This document shows positions 1 to 7,360 of a stretch of 45,652 nucleotides of DNA, piece by piece (the stretch's first letter is position 1; each line of letters opens with the position of its first letter). The translations under genes and the position numbers were made by a program. The stretch comes from a virus. The notes below the pieces were generated by a model. The model was not told where the DNA came from and did not search any database. It worked only from the letters and a program-made list of their open reading frames with translations. Where the stretch lies: IMG/VR virus record IMGVR_UViG_3300025087_000123, positions 1 to 45,652 of that record. The stretch is one strand, 5' to 3'.

Positions 1-126
1 AAACTATTTTCTAAAAATTTTTTATTTCCTGTAAAAAATACACCACATAATAAATATATCATATAATAAATAATATAGAAGTGTTTTTTTATAAACTTAG
101 TTATTATAAGTTATCTGGAGTTTTAT
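1..126. other. AT-rich leader upstream of the first gene
   Basis: This stretch is almost entirely A and T, with no convincing ORF. It ends in a ribosome-binding-like CTGGAG 8-10 bases before the ATG at 127. It contains ATTTCCTGTAAAAAATA at 24-40, whose first 13 bases recur exactly at 9845-9857, also in a gap upstream of a plus-strand gene. A promoter is likely here but no clear -35/-10 pair can be picked. Confidence 0.4.
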
Positions 127-501
127 ATGACAAATTCAAATAGTAAAGATATCAATTTTATAGGATATTTAGACAAACTTTTAAATGCCAATGTGATAAC
201 ACAAAAACATAAGGACGCCATCTTACTCTTTATAACAGAGGTGAATAAAATTACTTCTCGTAGGATAGAGAATATACCATCATTACAGGCGGGTCCTGTT
301 CCTGAAACGGGCTCATTTATGTTGGTTTGGAATAATGCACCACACCATTTTTCTATAGAGGTATATGAAGATAGTGTTTTTGAATGGTTTTATAAAAACC
401 GCGAGAAGAAAGAGATGGAGGCTAAAGAGGATTTAGATATCAATACAGAAAATATACTTGCTATTAAGTCTTATTTTGAAAATATTTCAGTGAAAGCATA
501 A
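127..501 (+). CDS. hypothetical protein, 124 aa
   Basis: I do not recognise this protein. It starts MTNSNSKDIN, is soluble, and has an acidic, probably helical C-terminal third (KEMEAKEDLDINTEN). There is no signal peptide, membrane segment or cysteine cluster. The ATG follows CTGGAGTTTTAT, a usable ribosome-binding site. It lies 7 bases before the methyltransferase gene at 509 and is probably co-transcribed with it. The start resembles that of the gene at 2389 (both ATGACAAAT), which may only reflect similar initiation regions. Confidence 0.6.
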   Translation: MTNSNSKDINFIGYLDKLLNANVITQKHKDAILLFITEVNKITSRRIENIPSLQAGPVPETGSFMLVWNNAPHHFSIEVYEDSVFEWFYKNREKKEMEAKEDLDINTENILAIKSYFENISVKA

Positions 502-508
502 AAATTTT

Positions 509-1576
509 ATGAAACTTATTCCATTTGATACTCCTATAGATAGGAGTCTATTGGATTTATCTATTAAAAATTCAAAAAACTTTTTTTCTTATAAAGGTCA
601 ATTTCCCCCTTTACTTGTTAATAATCTCATTGATTCTTATTATTGTGGTGGGACATTATTAGACCCATTTTGTGGAAGTGGTACAGTTCTATATGAGGCC
701 AGTAAATGGTCTATACCTGTTATAGGTATTGATGTAAACATTTCTGCTTATCTCATGAGTAGATTATTTATATTAATGTCATATTCTAAAACTGATAGAG
801 AATTTTTTATTCGAGAGGCGTTTGAAGAGGCTAAAAGGGATAAGATCGCTTATGAGTCTAAAATTATCTGGGAAGCTTTTTTCGTGAGTAAAAGTTTTCA
901 CAAAAGTCTTGATTCTTCTTATTTTTCAGAAGCTATTCTATCTTTTCCTCTTGTTACATCGTCATTAGACGTATATCATACTGATGCCAGAATTATTCCA
1001 TTGAAGAATAATTCGGTTGACTTTATAATAACATCACCCCCTTATATAAATGTGTTGAATTATCATCAATATCTTAGAAGAGAAGTAGAACTGTTGGGTT
1101 ATGATGTCTTAAGTTTGGCTTATTCTGAGATAGGTTCTAATCGAGCAAATAGACAGAATAGATTTATTACAGTAATTCAATACTGTATTGATATAGAAGA
1201 TGTTTTAAAAGAATTATACAGAGTGTGTAAAAAAGATTCTAGGTTACTATTTATAATCGGGAAAGAGTCTCGTGTATCAGGAGTCCCTTTTTACAATTCT
1301 GATATTTTTTCTCAACTTGCTGTAAGATCAGGTTATTTTAATATTTTATTAAAACAAGAGAGAAAATTTAAGAATCGATTTGGTAATGTAATTTATGAAG
1401 ATATTTTACATATGACACCTAATTTTGGTAATAAGACAAGTATTGCTAAAACAGTGAGTAAAGAATTGCTTATAGATTCCAAAAATTTTGTTTCAGAGAA
1501 ACATAAAACATTATTAGAAATGGCCTTAGCTTCTATAGATCATATCAAAGGAACGAGAGTATTATGTCAAAAGTAG
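509..1576 (+). CDS. site-specific DNA methyltransferase (N4-cytosine/N6-adenine type)
   Basis: This is a SAM-dependent DNA base methyltransferase. The SAM-binding motif I is LLDPFCGSGTVLYEA near residues 48-62, followed by GIDVN. The catalytic motif IV is FIITSPPYINVLNY near residues 171-184. Motif I comes before motif IV, so the order is alpha/gamma-like, unlike the other two DNA methylases in this window. The SPPYxNxxNY form is typical of a family of N4/N6 methylases with a Trm11-like layout. The length of 355 aa fits a complete enzyme. No restriction endonuclease is adjacent, so it probably modifies phage DNA against host restriction. The stop codon TAG overlaps the start of the next gene by 13 bases, implying translational coupling. 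Confidence 0.85.
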   Translation: MKLIPFDTPIDRSLLDLSIKNSKNFFSYKGQFPPLLVNNLIDSYYCGGTLLDPFCGSGTVLYEASKWSIPVIGIDVNISAYLMSRLFILMSYSKTDREFFIREAFEEAKRDKIAYESKIIWEAFFVSKSFHKSLDSSYFSEAILSFPLVTSSLDVYHTDARIIPLKNNSVDFIITSPPYINVLNYHQYLRREVELLGYDVLSLAYSEIGSNRANRQNRFITVIQYCIDIEDVLKELYRVCKKDSRLLFIIGKESRVSGVPFYNSDIFSQLAVRSGYFNILLKQERKFKNRFGNVIYEDILHMTPNFGNKTSIAKTVSKELLIDSKNFVSEKHKTLLEMALASIDHIKGTRVLCQK

Positions 1577-1851
1577 TACATTGTTTAGAAGAACCTTATG
1601 ATGTCTATATTGGTCGTGTTAATCGATATTATGAGCTGCCTAAGAGCAAATGGGCAAATCCTTTTTCTATCGGTAGAGATGGTAATCGAGAGGAAGTGAT
1701 TGAGAAATATTTTCATTATCTGATGGATCAACCACAACTTTTGAAAGATCTTCCAGAATTAAGGGGAAAAGTATTGGGTTGCTGGTGTAAACCACTTTCT
1801 TGTCATGGGGATTTATTGTTGATTTTAGCAGAAGCATTTAGCGAGCTATAA
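1564..1851 (+). CDS. DUF4326 family protein
   Basis: The 95-aa protein matches the DUF4326 pattern known from many phages and bacteria: VYIGR near the N-terminus, then KWANPFSIGRDG, then LRGKVLGCWCKPLSCHGDLL. The conserved cysteines and histidine in CWCKPLSCHGD could bind a metal or form a catalytic site, but I know of no secure biochemical function. Its start lies inside the end of the DNA methyltransferase gene (13-base overlap), so the two are probably made together, and a role linked to nucleic-acid modification is an inference from that. Its stop overlaps the end of the convergent XRE gene by 14 bases. Confidence 0.8.
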   Translation: MSKVVHCLEEPYDVYIGRVNRYYELPKSKWANPFSIGRDGNREEVIEKYFHYLMDQPQLLKDLPELRGKVLGCWCKPLSCHGDLLLILAEAFSEL

Positions 1852-2212
1852 TTTTTTTGTCTTTATTTCTCAGAAATCCAAGATATTTTATTAATTCAGC
1901 TTCTTCTTTTTGTGTTAGCTTTTCATTCATAAAAAACTCAGAGTTTCCTAGCTTCTCTATATTTTGTTTCTTCAAATATCCAATTTTTTCCATCAATGCT
2001 TGATATGAGCATCCGTATGTCTCAGATATTATTTCTAGCATGGTTGGGGAAGGGGTTTGTATTTTCCCCGTCTCTAATTGACTCAGATAAGAATTTGATA
2101 TTTTTTTATCAGATAACTTTTCTACTTCTCTAATTGTCATGTTTTTTGCCAACCTTATGTCTTTTATATACTGTCCGAACTCTTTTGAAGTGCTTCTTTT
2201 TATATTATCCAA
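1838..2212 (-). CDS. XRE-family helix-turn-helix transcriptional regulator
   Basis: The 124-aa protein has an N-terminal lambda-repressor-like HTH: YIKDIRLAKNMTIREVEKLS followed by SYLSQLETGK and PSPTMLEIISETYG, the usual five-helix layout over residues 14-75. The rest is short and charged, with no peptidase domain for LexA/CI-type self-cleavage, so it looks like a simple repressor of the Xre/SinR kind. The start is TTG at 2212, with AGGACG 8-10 bases upstream. It is divergent from the gene at 2389 and may regulate the shared 176-base gap. No integrase is present in this window, so a lysogeny role is unsupported. Confidence 0.85.
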   Translation of the reverse strand: MDNIKRSTSKEFGQYIKDIRLAKNMTIREVEKLSDKKISNSYLSQLETGKIQTPSPTMLEIISETYGCSYQALMEKIGYLKKQNIEKLGNSEFFMNEKLTQKEEAELIKYLGFLRNKDKKIIAR

Positions 2213-2388
2213 GATATTTCGTCCTATTAGTGTTTTATGTTATGATTTTGTGTATGATATATAATCCCTTATTTACAGGGTTCACCTTGATATTTTTTTA
2301 TTTTTATTAAGCACTTCTTTTTCATTATTTTTGTGGTATGCTTATTATATTGAGGCTTTATTAATAACAAATCTAGAAGGAAAAGATT
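2213..2388. promoter_or_regulatory. divergent intergenic region between XRE regulator and the gene at 2389
   Basis: The gap sits between two divergent starts, so it should hold promoters for both. A TATAAT is at 2260-2265 on the plus strand, with no good -35 at 17 bases. The minus strand carries CCCTGTAAATA (about 2270-2280), similar to the CCTGTAAAA motif found at 28-37 and 9849-9857. A possible extended -10 (TATTATATT) lies near 2343-2351. No clear operator dyad is visible. Confidence 0.35.
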
Positions 2389-2697
2389 ATGACAAATACA
2401 AATACAAATACAAATACGAATAATATAGAAGTAAATGGAAAGACAGACGGTAACACAACCATTGTAAATGACACCTGGAGTGTTACTATTTTAGAAGAGT
2501 GTGGAAACACACGTATTGAATTTTCTTATAAACATACAGATTTTTGGAATTTGGTGGGGGTATTGATTTGTGGGAAGGTCACTTCTTTAATGATCTATAA
2601 TCTGAGAAGGGGTCACGAAATCTTATTAGGTTTTCTCTTTAATGCCAACCAAATAAAAATTGATCGGGTTAAGAAAATGGAATTTGTGAGATATTAA
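2389..2697 (+). CDS. hypothetical protein with Thr-Asn repeat N-terminus
   Basis: I do not recognise this 102-aa protein. The first dozen residues are a low-complexity Thr-Asn run encoded by a 6-base tandem repeat. The remainder looks like a small beta-rich domain (TWSVTILEECGNTRIEFSY) followed by a hydrophobic stretch (FWNLVGVLICGKVTSLMIY) that is borderline for a membrane segment. AGAAGGAAAAG sits 4-14 bases before the ATG, a strong ribosome-binding site. It is a single-gene unit followed by a likely terminator at 2711-2737. Confidence 0.6.
   Translation: MTNTNTNTNTNNIEVNGKTDGNTTIVNDTWSVTILEECGNTRIEFSYKHTDFWNLVGVLICGKVTSLMIYNLRRGHEILLGFLFNANQIKIDRVKKMEFVRY
2392..2421 (+). repeat. hexanucleotide tandem repeat (ACAAAT)
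   Basis: Four perfect copies of ACAAAT plus one variant (ACGAAT) directly follow the ATG of the 2389 gene and encode Thr-Asn pairs. The unit is a multiple of three, so copy-number change would alter length without breaking the frame. Confidence 0.9.
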
Positions 2698-2710
2698 ACG
2701 AAGATTTTTG

Positions 2711-2740
2711 AAGGAGAATTCATCATTTTCTCCTTTTCTC
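2711..2740 (+). terminator. probable intrinsic terminator
   Basis: AAGGAGAA at 2711-2718 pairs perfectly with TTCTCCTT at 2728-2735 around a 9-base loop, followed by TTCTC. It begins 13 bases after the stop of the 2389 gene. The stem is of moderate strength and the T-tract is short and interrupted, so termination may be partial. Confidence 0.5.
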
Positions 2741-2837
2741 AATTTCTCATATCAAACCTTGTTAGTTTCTTCTTCTGTAAACATTCTTATTATCTATTAA
2801 TATCAAATCAAAAATTTATGAATTTATAGGAGTTTTT

Positions 2838-3314
2838 ATGTTAACAGAAGAACAAAAGATGAATAAAAATTTAAAATATGGCACTTCTCGTGAAATAGTT
2901 AATAAGCTTAAGAGTGCTGATTTTATGCTATTAAATTTGGTCATAAAAGATGATACCTCTCTCGTTGGAATTGTATCTAAGCAAGATTTTGAGATCATGC
3001 ATAATCTAGATGGAATTTTATTATATCACCCAAAATATATAAAAAGTCAAGCTATCTTAATGCAGGGAAGGTTTGAATATAAGTTAAATATCAGACCTAT
3101 TGATATTTTTGAGGGAAATGTTGAATCTATCTTTATTACAAAAAAGAAGATAGAAGAAATGTTATTCGTATTCCCCGCCGGTAGAAATACTCTGAAAAAT
3201 TATGAGGATAGCCTTCAGAATGATCTATCTGTTGAATCACCTATTTTACAAAATGCCCCCCTAGATACTTCTAAATTGCCATTCAATCCTTCTGATCTAA
3301 AAAGGGTAAAATAA
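2838..3314 (+). CDS. hypothetical protein, 158 aa
   Basis: I do not recognise this protein. It is soluble, with an N-terminal helical part (EEQKMNKNLKYGTSREIVNKLK) and a probable mixed alpha/beta core (LVIKDDTSLVGIVSKQDFEIM, GILLYHPKYIKSQAILMQGRFEYKL). The C-terminus is proline-rich and probably disordered. Its ATG follows ATAGGAGTTTTT. Its TAA stop shares a base with the ATG of the next gene (TAATG at 3312-3316), so the two are translationally coupled. Confidence 0.6.
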   Translation: MLTEEQKMNKNLKYGTSREIVNKLKSADFMLLNLVIKDDTSLVGIVSKQDFEIMHNLDGILLYHPKYIKSQAILMQGRFEYKLNIRPIDIFEGNVESIFITKKKIEEMLFVFPAGRNTLKNYEDSLQNDLSVESPILQNAPLDTSKLPFNPSDLKRVK

Positions 3315-3688
3315 TGGGTTTAAATATAGGCATAGATTATGGTCATACAATTACAGATTACCCTGAGTATTTTTCACAGCTAACAAAATATTTGAGGGGA
3401 TGGGGTTGTAAAATTCACATTATATCTGGTATGCCCCCACCTGTTGAAGTAAGTAAGGACTTGATTAAAGCAGAACTTAGAAGATATAAAATTGATTGGG
3501 ATTATTTAGATGTTCATAATGATAGGGAACACACAACAGAAGATAAGCATAAGGGTAAATATTGTTTAGAACATAAGATTGATCTTATGTTTGACGATGA
3601 CAATAAACCGGGTGGCTATATAGAAGATATTAGGAAGTGGTCACCTCTAACAAAAATAATTGTTGTAAAAGAAATCAAAAACTTGTGA
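3314..3688 (+). CDS. HAD-superfamily-like small protein with altered motif I
   Basis: The 124-aa layout fits a small haloacid-dehalogenase-fold protein without a large cap. Motif I is IGIDYGHTIT (residues 5-14), motif II is IHIISG (residues 34-39), and motif III/IV is a lysine in KHKGKYCLEHKID followed by LMFDDD. In active HAD phosphatases motif I is DxDxT; here the first Asp (D8) is kept but the second is Gly (G10), the position that normally acts as general acid/base. That suggests a changed reaction or loss of phosphatase activity. It is coupled to the gene before it (TAATG), and the methyltransferase start at 3700 follows 11 bases after its stop. Confidence 0.55.
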   Translation: MGLNIGIDYGHTITDYPEYFSQLTKYLRGWGCKIHIISGMPPPVEVSKDLIKAELRRYKIDWDYLDVHNDREHTTEDKHKGKYCLEHKIDLMFDDDNKPGGYIEDIRKWSPLTKIIVVKEIKNL

Positions 3689-3699
3689 GGAAAAATATA

Positions 3700-4626
3700 A
3701 TGGAACTTCCCGTGGGATTAAGACCTGTGGATTTGGAATGGATTTTTATCAAAACTTCTAACCTTTTGTCAAAAGCACACCCTAAATTATGGAGAGAAAA
3801 GTCTGTTCTGGGGATTGGTATAGGAAGTACTTTAGGTGTAGAACTTTTGATTAAATTAGCAGGGGCGAAAAAGGTCGTGGGTAACGATTGGTTAGATACT
3901 GTTTCTAAAGATCAGAATATCTATGATGCTCTAAAAGAATCTGCTTTAAAACGATTACCAGATTTTGTGGAAAAATCCAGGGGAGGACCGGCCTCTTTAG
4001 AAGAAATTTCAGAGTTATTTGATAATCCATTTATATCTAAAAAAGTAGAGTATCAACCAAATGTTGATATGACAAAGACTCTTTATAAATCTGGTGAGTT
4101 CGATATTGTATATTCTCATGCCACAATCGAACATTTTAGGTCTCCTGTTGCCTGTATCCTTGAGATGGCTAGAGTCTGTAAACCGGGTGGATTTCAAGTA
4201 CATTGTATAGATTTTGGTGATCATCGTCTAGGTGTTTCAAATAGAAATATCGACCATTTAAAATGTAATGAAGATGAATGGATGAAACTTCAAGATACTG
4301 TTAATAATAGTACGTATGTTAATCGTATGAGATTTTCAGAAGTTCTGGAAATAATGACCAATGAAGGTCTATCTGTGGTTTTTGTGAACCAGCAAAGGTG
4401 TAAAATAGCTAACAATTTTACGCGGATAGATTTATCTCCAGATTTCAGAGGTATTTCAGAAGACGATCTCACAACAATAGGTTGTGAAATGGTCTCGGTC
4501 AAGAATAAGCCATTACCTGATAATTATCTTTATAAACAGATCAAAAGTTTCAAGAGAGGAGGGGATGTTAGAAAGGCTCGGTTTATTGAACAGGAAATAG
4601 AATTGAGAAATATTCCAAAAAAATAG
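3700..4626 (+). CDS. class I SAM-dependent methyltransferase
   Basis: The 308-aa protein has a Rossmann-type methyltransferase core. Motif I is VLGIGIGSTLGVELLIKLAGAKKVVGNDW and the later strand is FDIVYSHATIEHFRSPVACILEMARVCKPGG, the signature of the Methyltransf_11 group that methylates small molecules, proteins or lipids rather than DNA bases. No DPPY-type motif is present. I chose ATG 3700 over an in-frame upstream start at 3637 because AGGAAAA sits 8 bases before it and 3637 would overlap the previous gene by 52 bases. The substrate is unknown. Confidence 0.75.
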   Translation: MELPVGLRPVDLEWIFIKTSNLLSKAHPKLWREKSVLGIGIGSTLGVELLIKLAGAKKVVGNDWLDTVSKDQNIYDALKESALKRLPDFVEKSRGGPASLEEISELFDNPFISKKVEYQPNVDMTKTLYKSGEFDIVYSHATIEHFRSPVACILEMARVCKPGGFQVHCIDFGDHRLGVSNRNIDHLKCNEDEWMKLQDTVNNSTYVNRMRFSEVLEIMTNEGLSVVFVNQQRCKIANNFTRIDLSPDFRGISEDDLTTIGCEMVSVKNKPLPDNYLYKQIKSFKRGGDVRKARFIEQEIELRNIPKK

Positions 4627-4640
4627 ACGAGGAAAATATT

Positions 4641-4712
4641 ATGTTTGACCATAACTTAGCTATAGATAAGATAGAAAATAGTTTTAATAAAATAAAGGAA
4701 GGTATTCGATGA
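4641..4712 (+). pseudogene. short ORF, probable 5' part of the gene at 4750 (frame break)
   Basis: ATG 4641 has a good ribosome-binding site (GAGGAAAA) and encodes 23 residues (MFDHNLAIDKIENSFNKIKE then GIR) before TGA at 4710. The frame of the gene at 4750 is open from 4696 and reads VFDDLSNGPSSYYFEKMKEY, which continues naturally from this peptide if one base is removed near AATAAAGG (about 4693-4698). The stop also overlaps an ATG (ATGA at 4709-4712) of a 14-codon ORF whose own TGA overlaps ATG 4750, so a reinitiation chain is the alternative explanation. Confidence 0.45.
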
Positions 4713-4749
4713 TTTATCGAATGGTCCTTCTAGTTATTATTTTGAGAAG

Positions 4750-5142
4750 ATGAAAGAATATAACAAAGCATTATTTGAGAAGTTTAACCCAATTCCTTTA
4801 GGGAGTAGAGTTATCTTGATAAAAGATGTGATTGTTAATGATAAAATGAATACGGGCTATACTTCGATAGCACATTGTTTAAAAAAGGGTGCTATGGCGA
4901 CAGTTAAAGAAGTTGATTATAGAAAAAATGGTTTTGTCTATGATATCATTTTAGATAAAGAGACCTGGTTAGACAGGCAAGGTGTAGAACATGACATTTT
5001 AGATAAGGGTCATGTTTGTCTGTCTGAAGAATTTTTGGCTATTATTTGGCATGAACCTTTAACAGCAAAAGAAGTCAATATTAAATATAATATTATTTTA
5101 AGAAAATGCCCTTGTTGTGGTGGTGAGTATTTATACAATTAA
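4750..5142 (+). CDS. hypothetical protein with C-terminal CPCCGG motif
   Basis: The 130-aa product is not recognised. The middle (PLGSRVILIKDVIVND, KKGAMATVKEVDYRKNGFVYDIILD) reads like a small beta-barrel of the SH3/KOW sort, which is only an impression. The C-terminus has CPCCGGEYLYN, half of a possible zinc or disulphide site. There is no Shine-Dalgarno close to ATG 4750, and the frame is open for another 54 bases upstream with coding-like content, so the true N-terminus probably comes from the ORF at 4641 through a one-base frame break or a programmed +1 shift. Confidence 0.55.
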   Translation: MKEYNKALFEKFNPIPLGSRVILIKDVIVNDKMNTGYTSIAHCLKKGAMATVKEVDYRKNGFVYDIILDKETWLDRQGVEHDILDKGHVCLSEEFLAIIWHEPLTAKEVNIKYNIILRKCPCCGGEYLYN

Positions 5143-5162
5143 TCAAAACATAGTAATTTATA

Positions 5163-5192
5163 GAATTTTATAGACATGAATTAATTTACAAG
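5163..5192 (+). promoter_or_regulatory. conserved intergenic motif, candidate promoter for the RHH-tnpB unit
   Basis: This 30-base stretch aligns, allowing two compensating one-base gaps, with 11723-11752: GAATTTT, then TAGA.ATG, then ATTAATTTA.AAG. It lies 39 bases upstream of the ribbon-helix-helix gene. The shared block in unrelated gaps suggests a promoter or binding site for a phage-encoded factor. Confidence 0.35.
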
Positions 5193-5230
5193 CCACTACA
5201 AATTTTTAACAGTATGGTTATATCATACAT

Positions 5231-5386
5231 ATGAAGATAAGAAATATATATTATACAGAACAACAGATAAAGAAGTTAGAAGAAGAGTCTAAAATCATGG
5301 GTATAACTGTATCAGAGTTGGTACGCCGTATAATTGATGATTATTTTAAGATAAGACAGCAAGATGATAAAGATATAAGAACTTAA
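5231..5386 (+). CDS. ribbon-helix-helix (CopG/Arc-like) DNA-binding protein
   Basis: The 51-aa protein has the short strand IRNIYYTEQQIKKLEEES followed by GITVSELVRRIIDDYF, the classic RHH pattern in which the N-terminal strand of a dimer reads the DNA major groove. It ends one base before the tnpB start, so the two form a two-gene unit. The simplest role is a repressor of its own promoter and so of tnpB. Alternatively it could be an antitoxin-like regulator, but no toxin is present. No Shine-Dalgarno is obvious before ATG 5231. Confidence 0.75.
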   Translation: MKIRNIYYTEQQIKKLEEESKIMGITVSELVRRIIDDYFKIRQQDDKDIRT

Positions 5387-5387
5387 G

Positions 5388-6674
5388 ATGCAATTAACCG
5401 AAAGACATATAATTACAAAAAATTCTCCTTATTTTAAGGAGGTGGATGATTTGTGTTTTAGGTCTAAGAACTTGTATAATAGGGCTAATTATCTTATTAG
5501 ACAGACATTTATAGAAACTTCTAAGGAAGTAGAGGCTGGTGTACAAGAACATGCTTTATGGTTAAGATATTATGTTTTGGATAAGAGGGTTAAGGAAGAA
5601 AAATGGGAAGAATATAAACTATTACCGGCTAAAGTAAGTCAACAAATTTTATTATTATTGGATAAAAATTGGAATTCTTTCTTCCAAGCGATGAAGTCTT
5701 GGAAGTTAAACCCTTCCAATTTTTTGAGCCGACCAAAACTTCCAAAGTATAAAAATAAAGATGGAAGAAATATCTTAATATATACGGTTCAAGCCCTTTC
5801 TTCTAAACTATTAAAACAAAGTATTATCAATCCTTCTAAAACTTCGATAAAAATTAAAACAAAAATATCTCAAGAGTTAATACAACAAGTTAGGATAATC
5901 CCAAAACTTGGACATTATGTGTTGGAGGTGATATATGATAAAGTAGCAATGCCTGACAAAGATTTAGATATCAACCGCGTAGCTTCTTGTGATTTTGGTG
6001 TTAATAACTTAGCCGCGATAACTTTCAATCAACTGTGCTTAAACCCTATTTTGATTAACGGTCGAGCCTTAAAGTCTATTAACCAGTATTATAACAAGAT
6101 CACATCATATTTAAGATCAAAGCTTCCTAAAAAGGTTTTTCTATCTAAGAAGATCATAAAACTCTTAAATCGTAGAGAGTTCAAGATCAGTAATTATCTT
6201 CATCATGTGAGTAAATTTATTGTAGAAACTTGTGTTAAAAACACGATAGGAACTCTTGTTTTGGGTAAAAACATAAATTGGAAACAAGAGAGTGATGTTG
6301 GTAAACAAAATAATCAAAATTTTTTGAGTATACCTCATGATAAATTAATTAAACAAATTGTGTACAAGGCCAAACTTCTAGGAATAAAAATAATTTTACA
6401 AGAAGAGAGTTATACATCTAAAGCGAGTTTTGTAGATAAAGATGATATACCAATTTATGGTTCAGAGAATGGGAAGGTTAGCTTCTCAGGAAGACGTGTT
6501 AAGGGTAAAAGAGGTTTGTACAAAACAAAGTTAGGTGTTTTGATCAATAGCGATGTTAATGGCAGTCTCAATATATTAAAAAAAGCAATCCCAAAAGCTT
6601 TTGATAAAGTGTATGGGATAGGGGTTTTTGTAGTTAACCCACATAAGATCAATCTGTGTAAACAATTTATTTAG
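5388..6674 (+). CDS. tnpB: TnpB-family RNA-guided nuclease (IS200/IS605-type)
   Basis: The 428-aa protein has the OrfB/TnpB layout: an N-terminal helical region with FRSKNLYNRANYLIRQ, a linker ending in FLSRPKLPKYKNK, and a C-terminal RuvC domain. RuvC-I is SCDFGVNN (Asp202) and RuvC-III is INSDVNGSLNI (Asp389). At the usual RuvC-II position the protein reads TLVLGKN with Gly293 where most TnpBs have Glu. A Glu-Glu pair occurs later in LQEESYTSKAS (339-340). The usual four-cysteine zinc finger between RuvC-II and RuvC-III is absent, replaced by VSFSGRRVKGKRGLY. This matches a known subgroup of TnpBs with a rearranged active site. No TnpA is present. The guide RNA would be expected to overlap the 3' end. 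Confidence 0.85.
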   Translation: MQLTERHIITKNSPYFKEVDDLCFRSKNLYNRANYLIRQTFIETSKEVEAGVQEHALWLRYYVLDKRVKEEKWEEYKLLPAKVSQQILLLLDKNWNSFFQAMKSWKLNPSNFLSRPKLPKYKNKDGRNILIYTVQALSSKLLKQSIINPSKTSIKIKTKISQELIQQVRIIPKLGHYVLEVIYDKVAMPDKDLDINRVASCDFGVNNLAAITFNQLCLNPILINGRALKSINQYYNKITSYLRSKLPKKVFLSKKIIKLLNRREFKISNYLHHVSKFIVETCVKNTIGTLVLGKNINWKQESDVGKQNNQNFLSIPHDKLIKQIVYKAKLLGIKIILQEESYTSKASFVDKDDIPIYGSENGKVSFSGRRVKGKRGLYKTKLGVLINSDVNGSLNILKKAIPKAFDKVYGIGVFVVNPHKINLCKQFI

Positions 6675-6719
6675 AATAAACTTCTATATAAATTGGAACT
6701 ATATCGGACCGCTTTTAGA

Positions 6720-7313
6720 CTATCTTCCATGAACCTTAAAAAAGTTTACCAAGGACGCTATTAATAATCCCCCCAAAAATATAAAAATAAATGACATTAA
6801 ACCATTATGTGGGAATATAGAGATACCATCGGGGCTGGTAACTTCAACTTTTCCAGTATCTCCAGTATCTAATAGGGTCTCCCTCAATTTTATTAAGACA
6901 TTGGATTCTTCTAACTGTGAAACATTTTTAGGTAACTTCTCTAATTTTTTGTAAGAAGCTCTTAAATTTTTGTACCAAAATCCAACGTCTTCTTTTGGAG
7001 TGTTGTAGATAATTGAGGTGTATCCTTGTGTATAGCCGGATTTTTCTATATATTTTAAGGCCGTGTTCAATTCTTGCTTAGCCAGTTCTAAGGTGTTTGC
7101 ATCAGAGGAAAGTTTTAAATGACCCTCGATATTAACATCAAAAATAATACTGTTAATGATCCTAAAAACAATACAGATTATTAATGCAATTAGGGTGATA
7201 TAACAATAACGGGCTTCTTTTGATAGAAATGGATCATTGTGTTTTTTAACAATGTGGAATTTTTTCTGTAATTTTTTAGCTTCCTCATAAGATTTTTCGT
7301 GTTCTGGGCTCAT
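6720..7313 (-). CDS. two-span membrane protein
   Basis: The 197-aa protein has a charged cytoplasmic start, a transmembrane segment YCYITLIALIICIVFRIINS (about residues 37-56), a soluble middle of roughly 110 residues (ELAKQELNTALKYIEKSGYT, then PKEDVGFWYKNLRASYKKLE and KLRETLLDTG), and a second segment MSFIFIFLGGLLIASLVNFF (about 172-191). The middle is probably periplasmic. The pattern LxKLRETLxDxG with PDGIS is familiar from uncharacterised bacterial and phage membrane proteins, but I know no function. Its ATG follows AAGGATATAAAA. It is the last gene of a minus-strand cluster and its stop is 45 bases from that of tnpB. Confidence 0.7.
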   Translation of the reverse strand: MSPEHEKSYEEAKKLQKKFHIVKKHNDPFLSKEARYCYITLIALIICIVFRIINSIIFDVNIEGHLKLSSDANTLELAKQELNTALKYIEKSGYTQGYTSIIYNTPKEDVGFWYKNLRASYKKLEKLPKNVSQLEESNVLIKLRETLLDTGDTGKVEVTSPDGISIFPHNGLMSFIFIFLGGLLIASLVNFFKVHGR

Positions 7314-7360
7314 TTTTATATCCTTTTTGTTTACAATTTTTTATAAAAATATTTTTAAAT

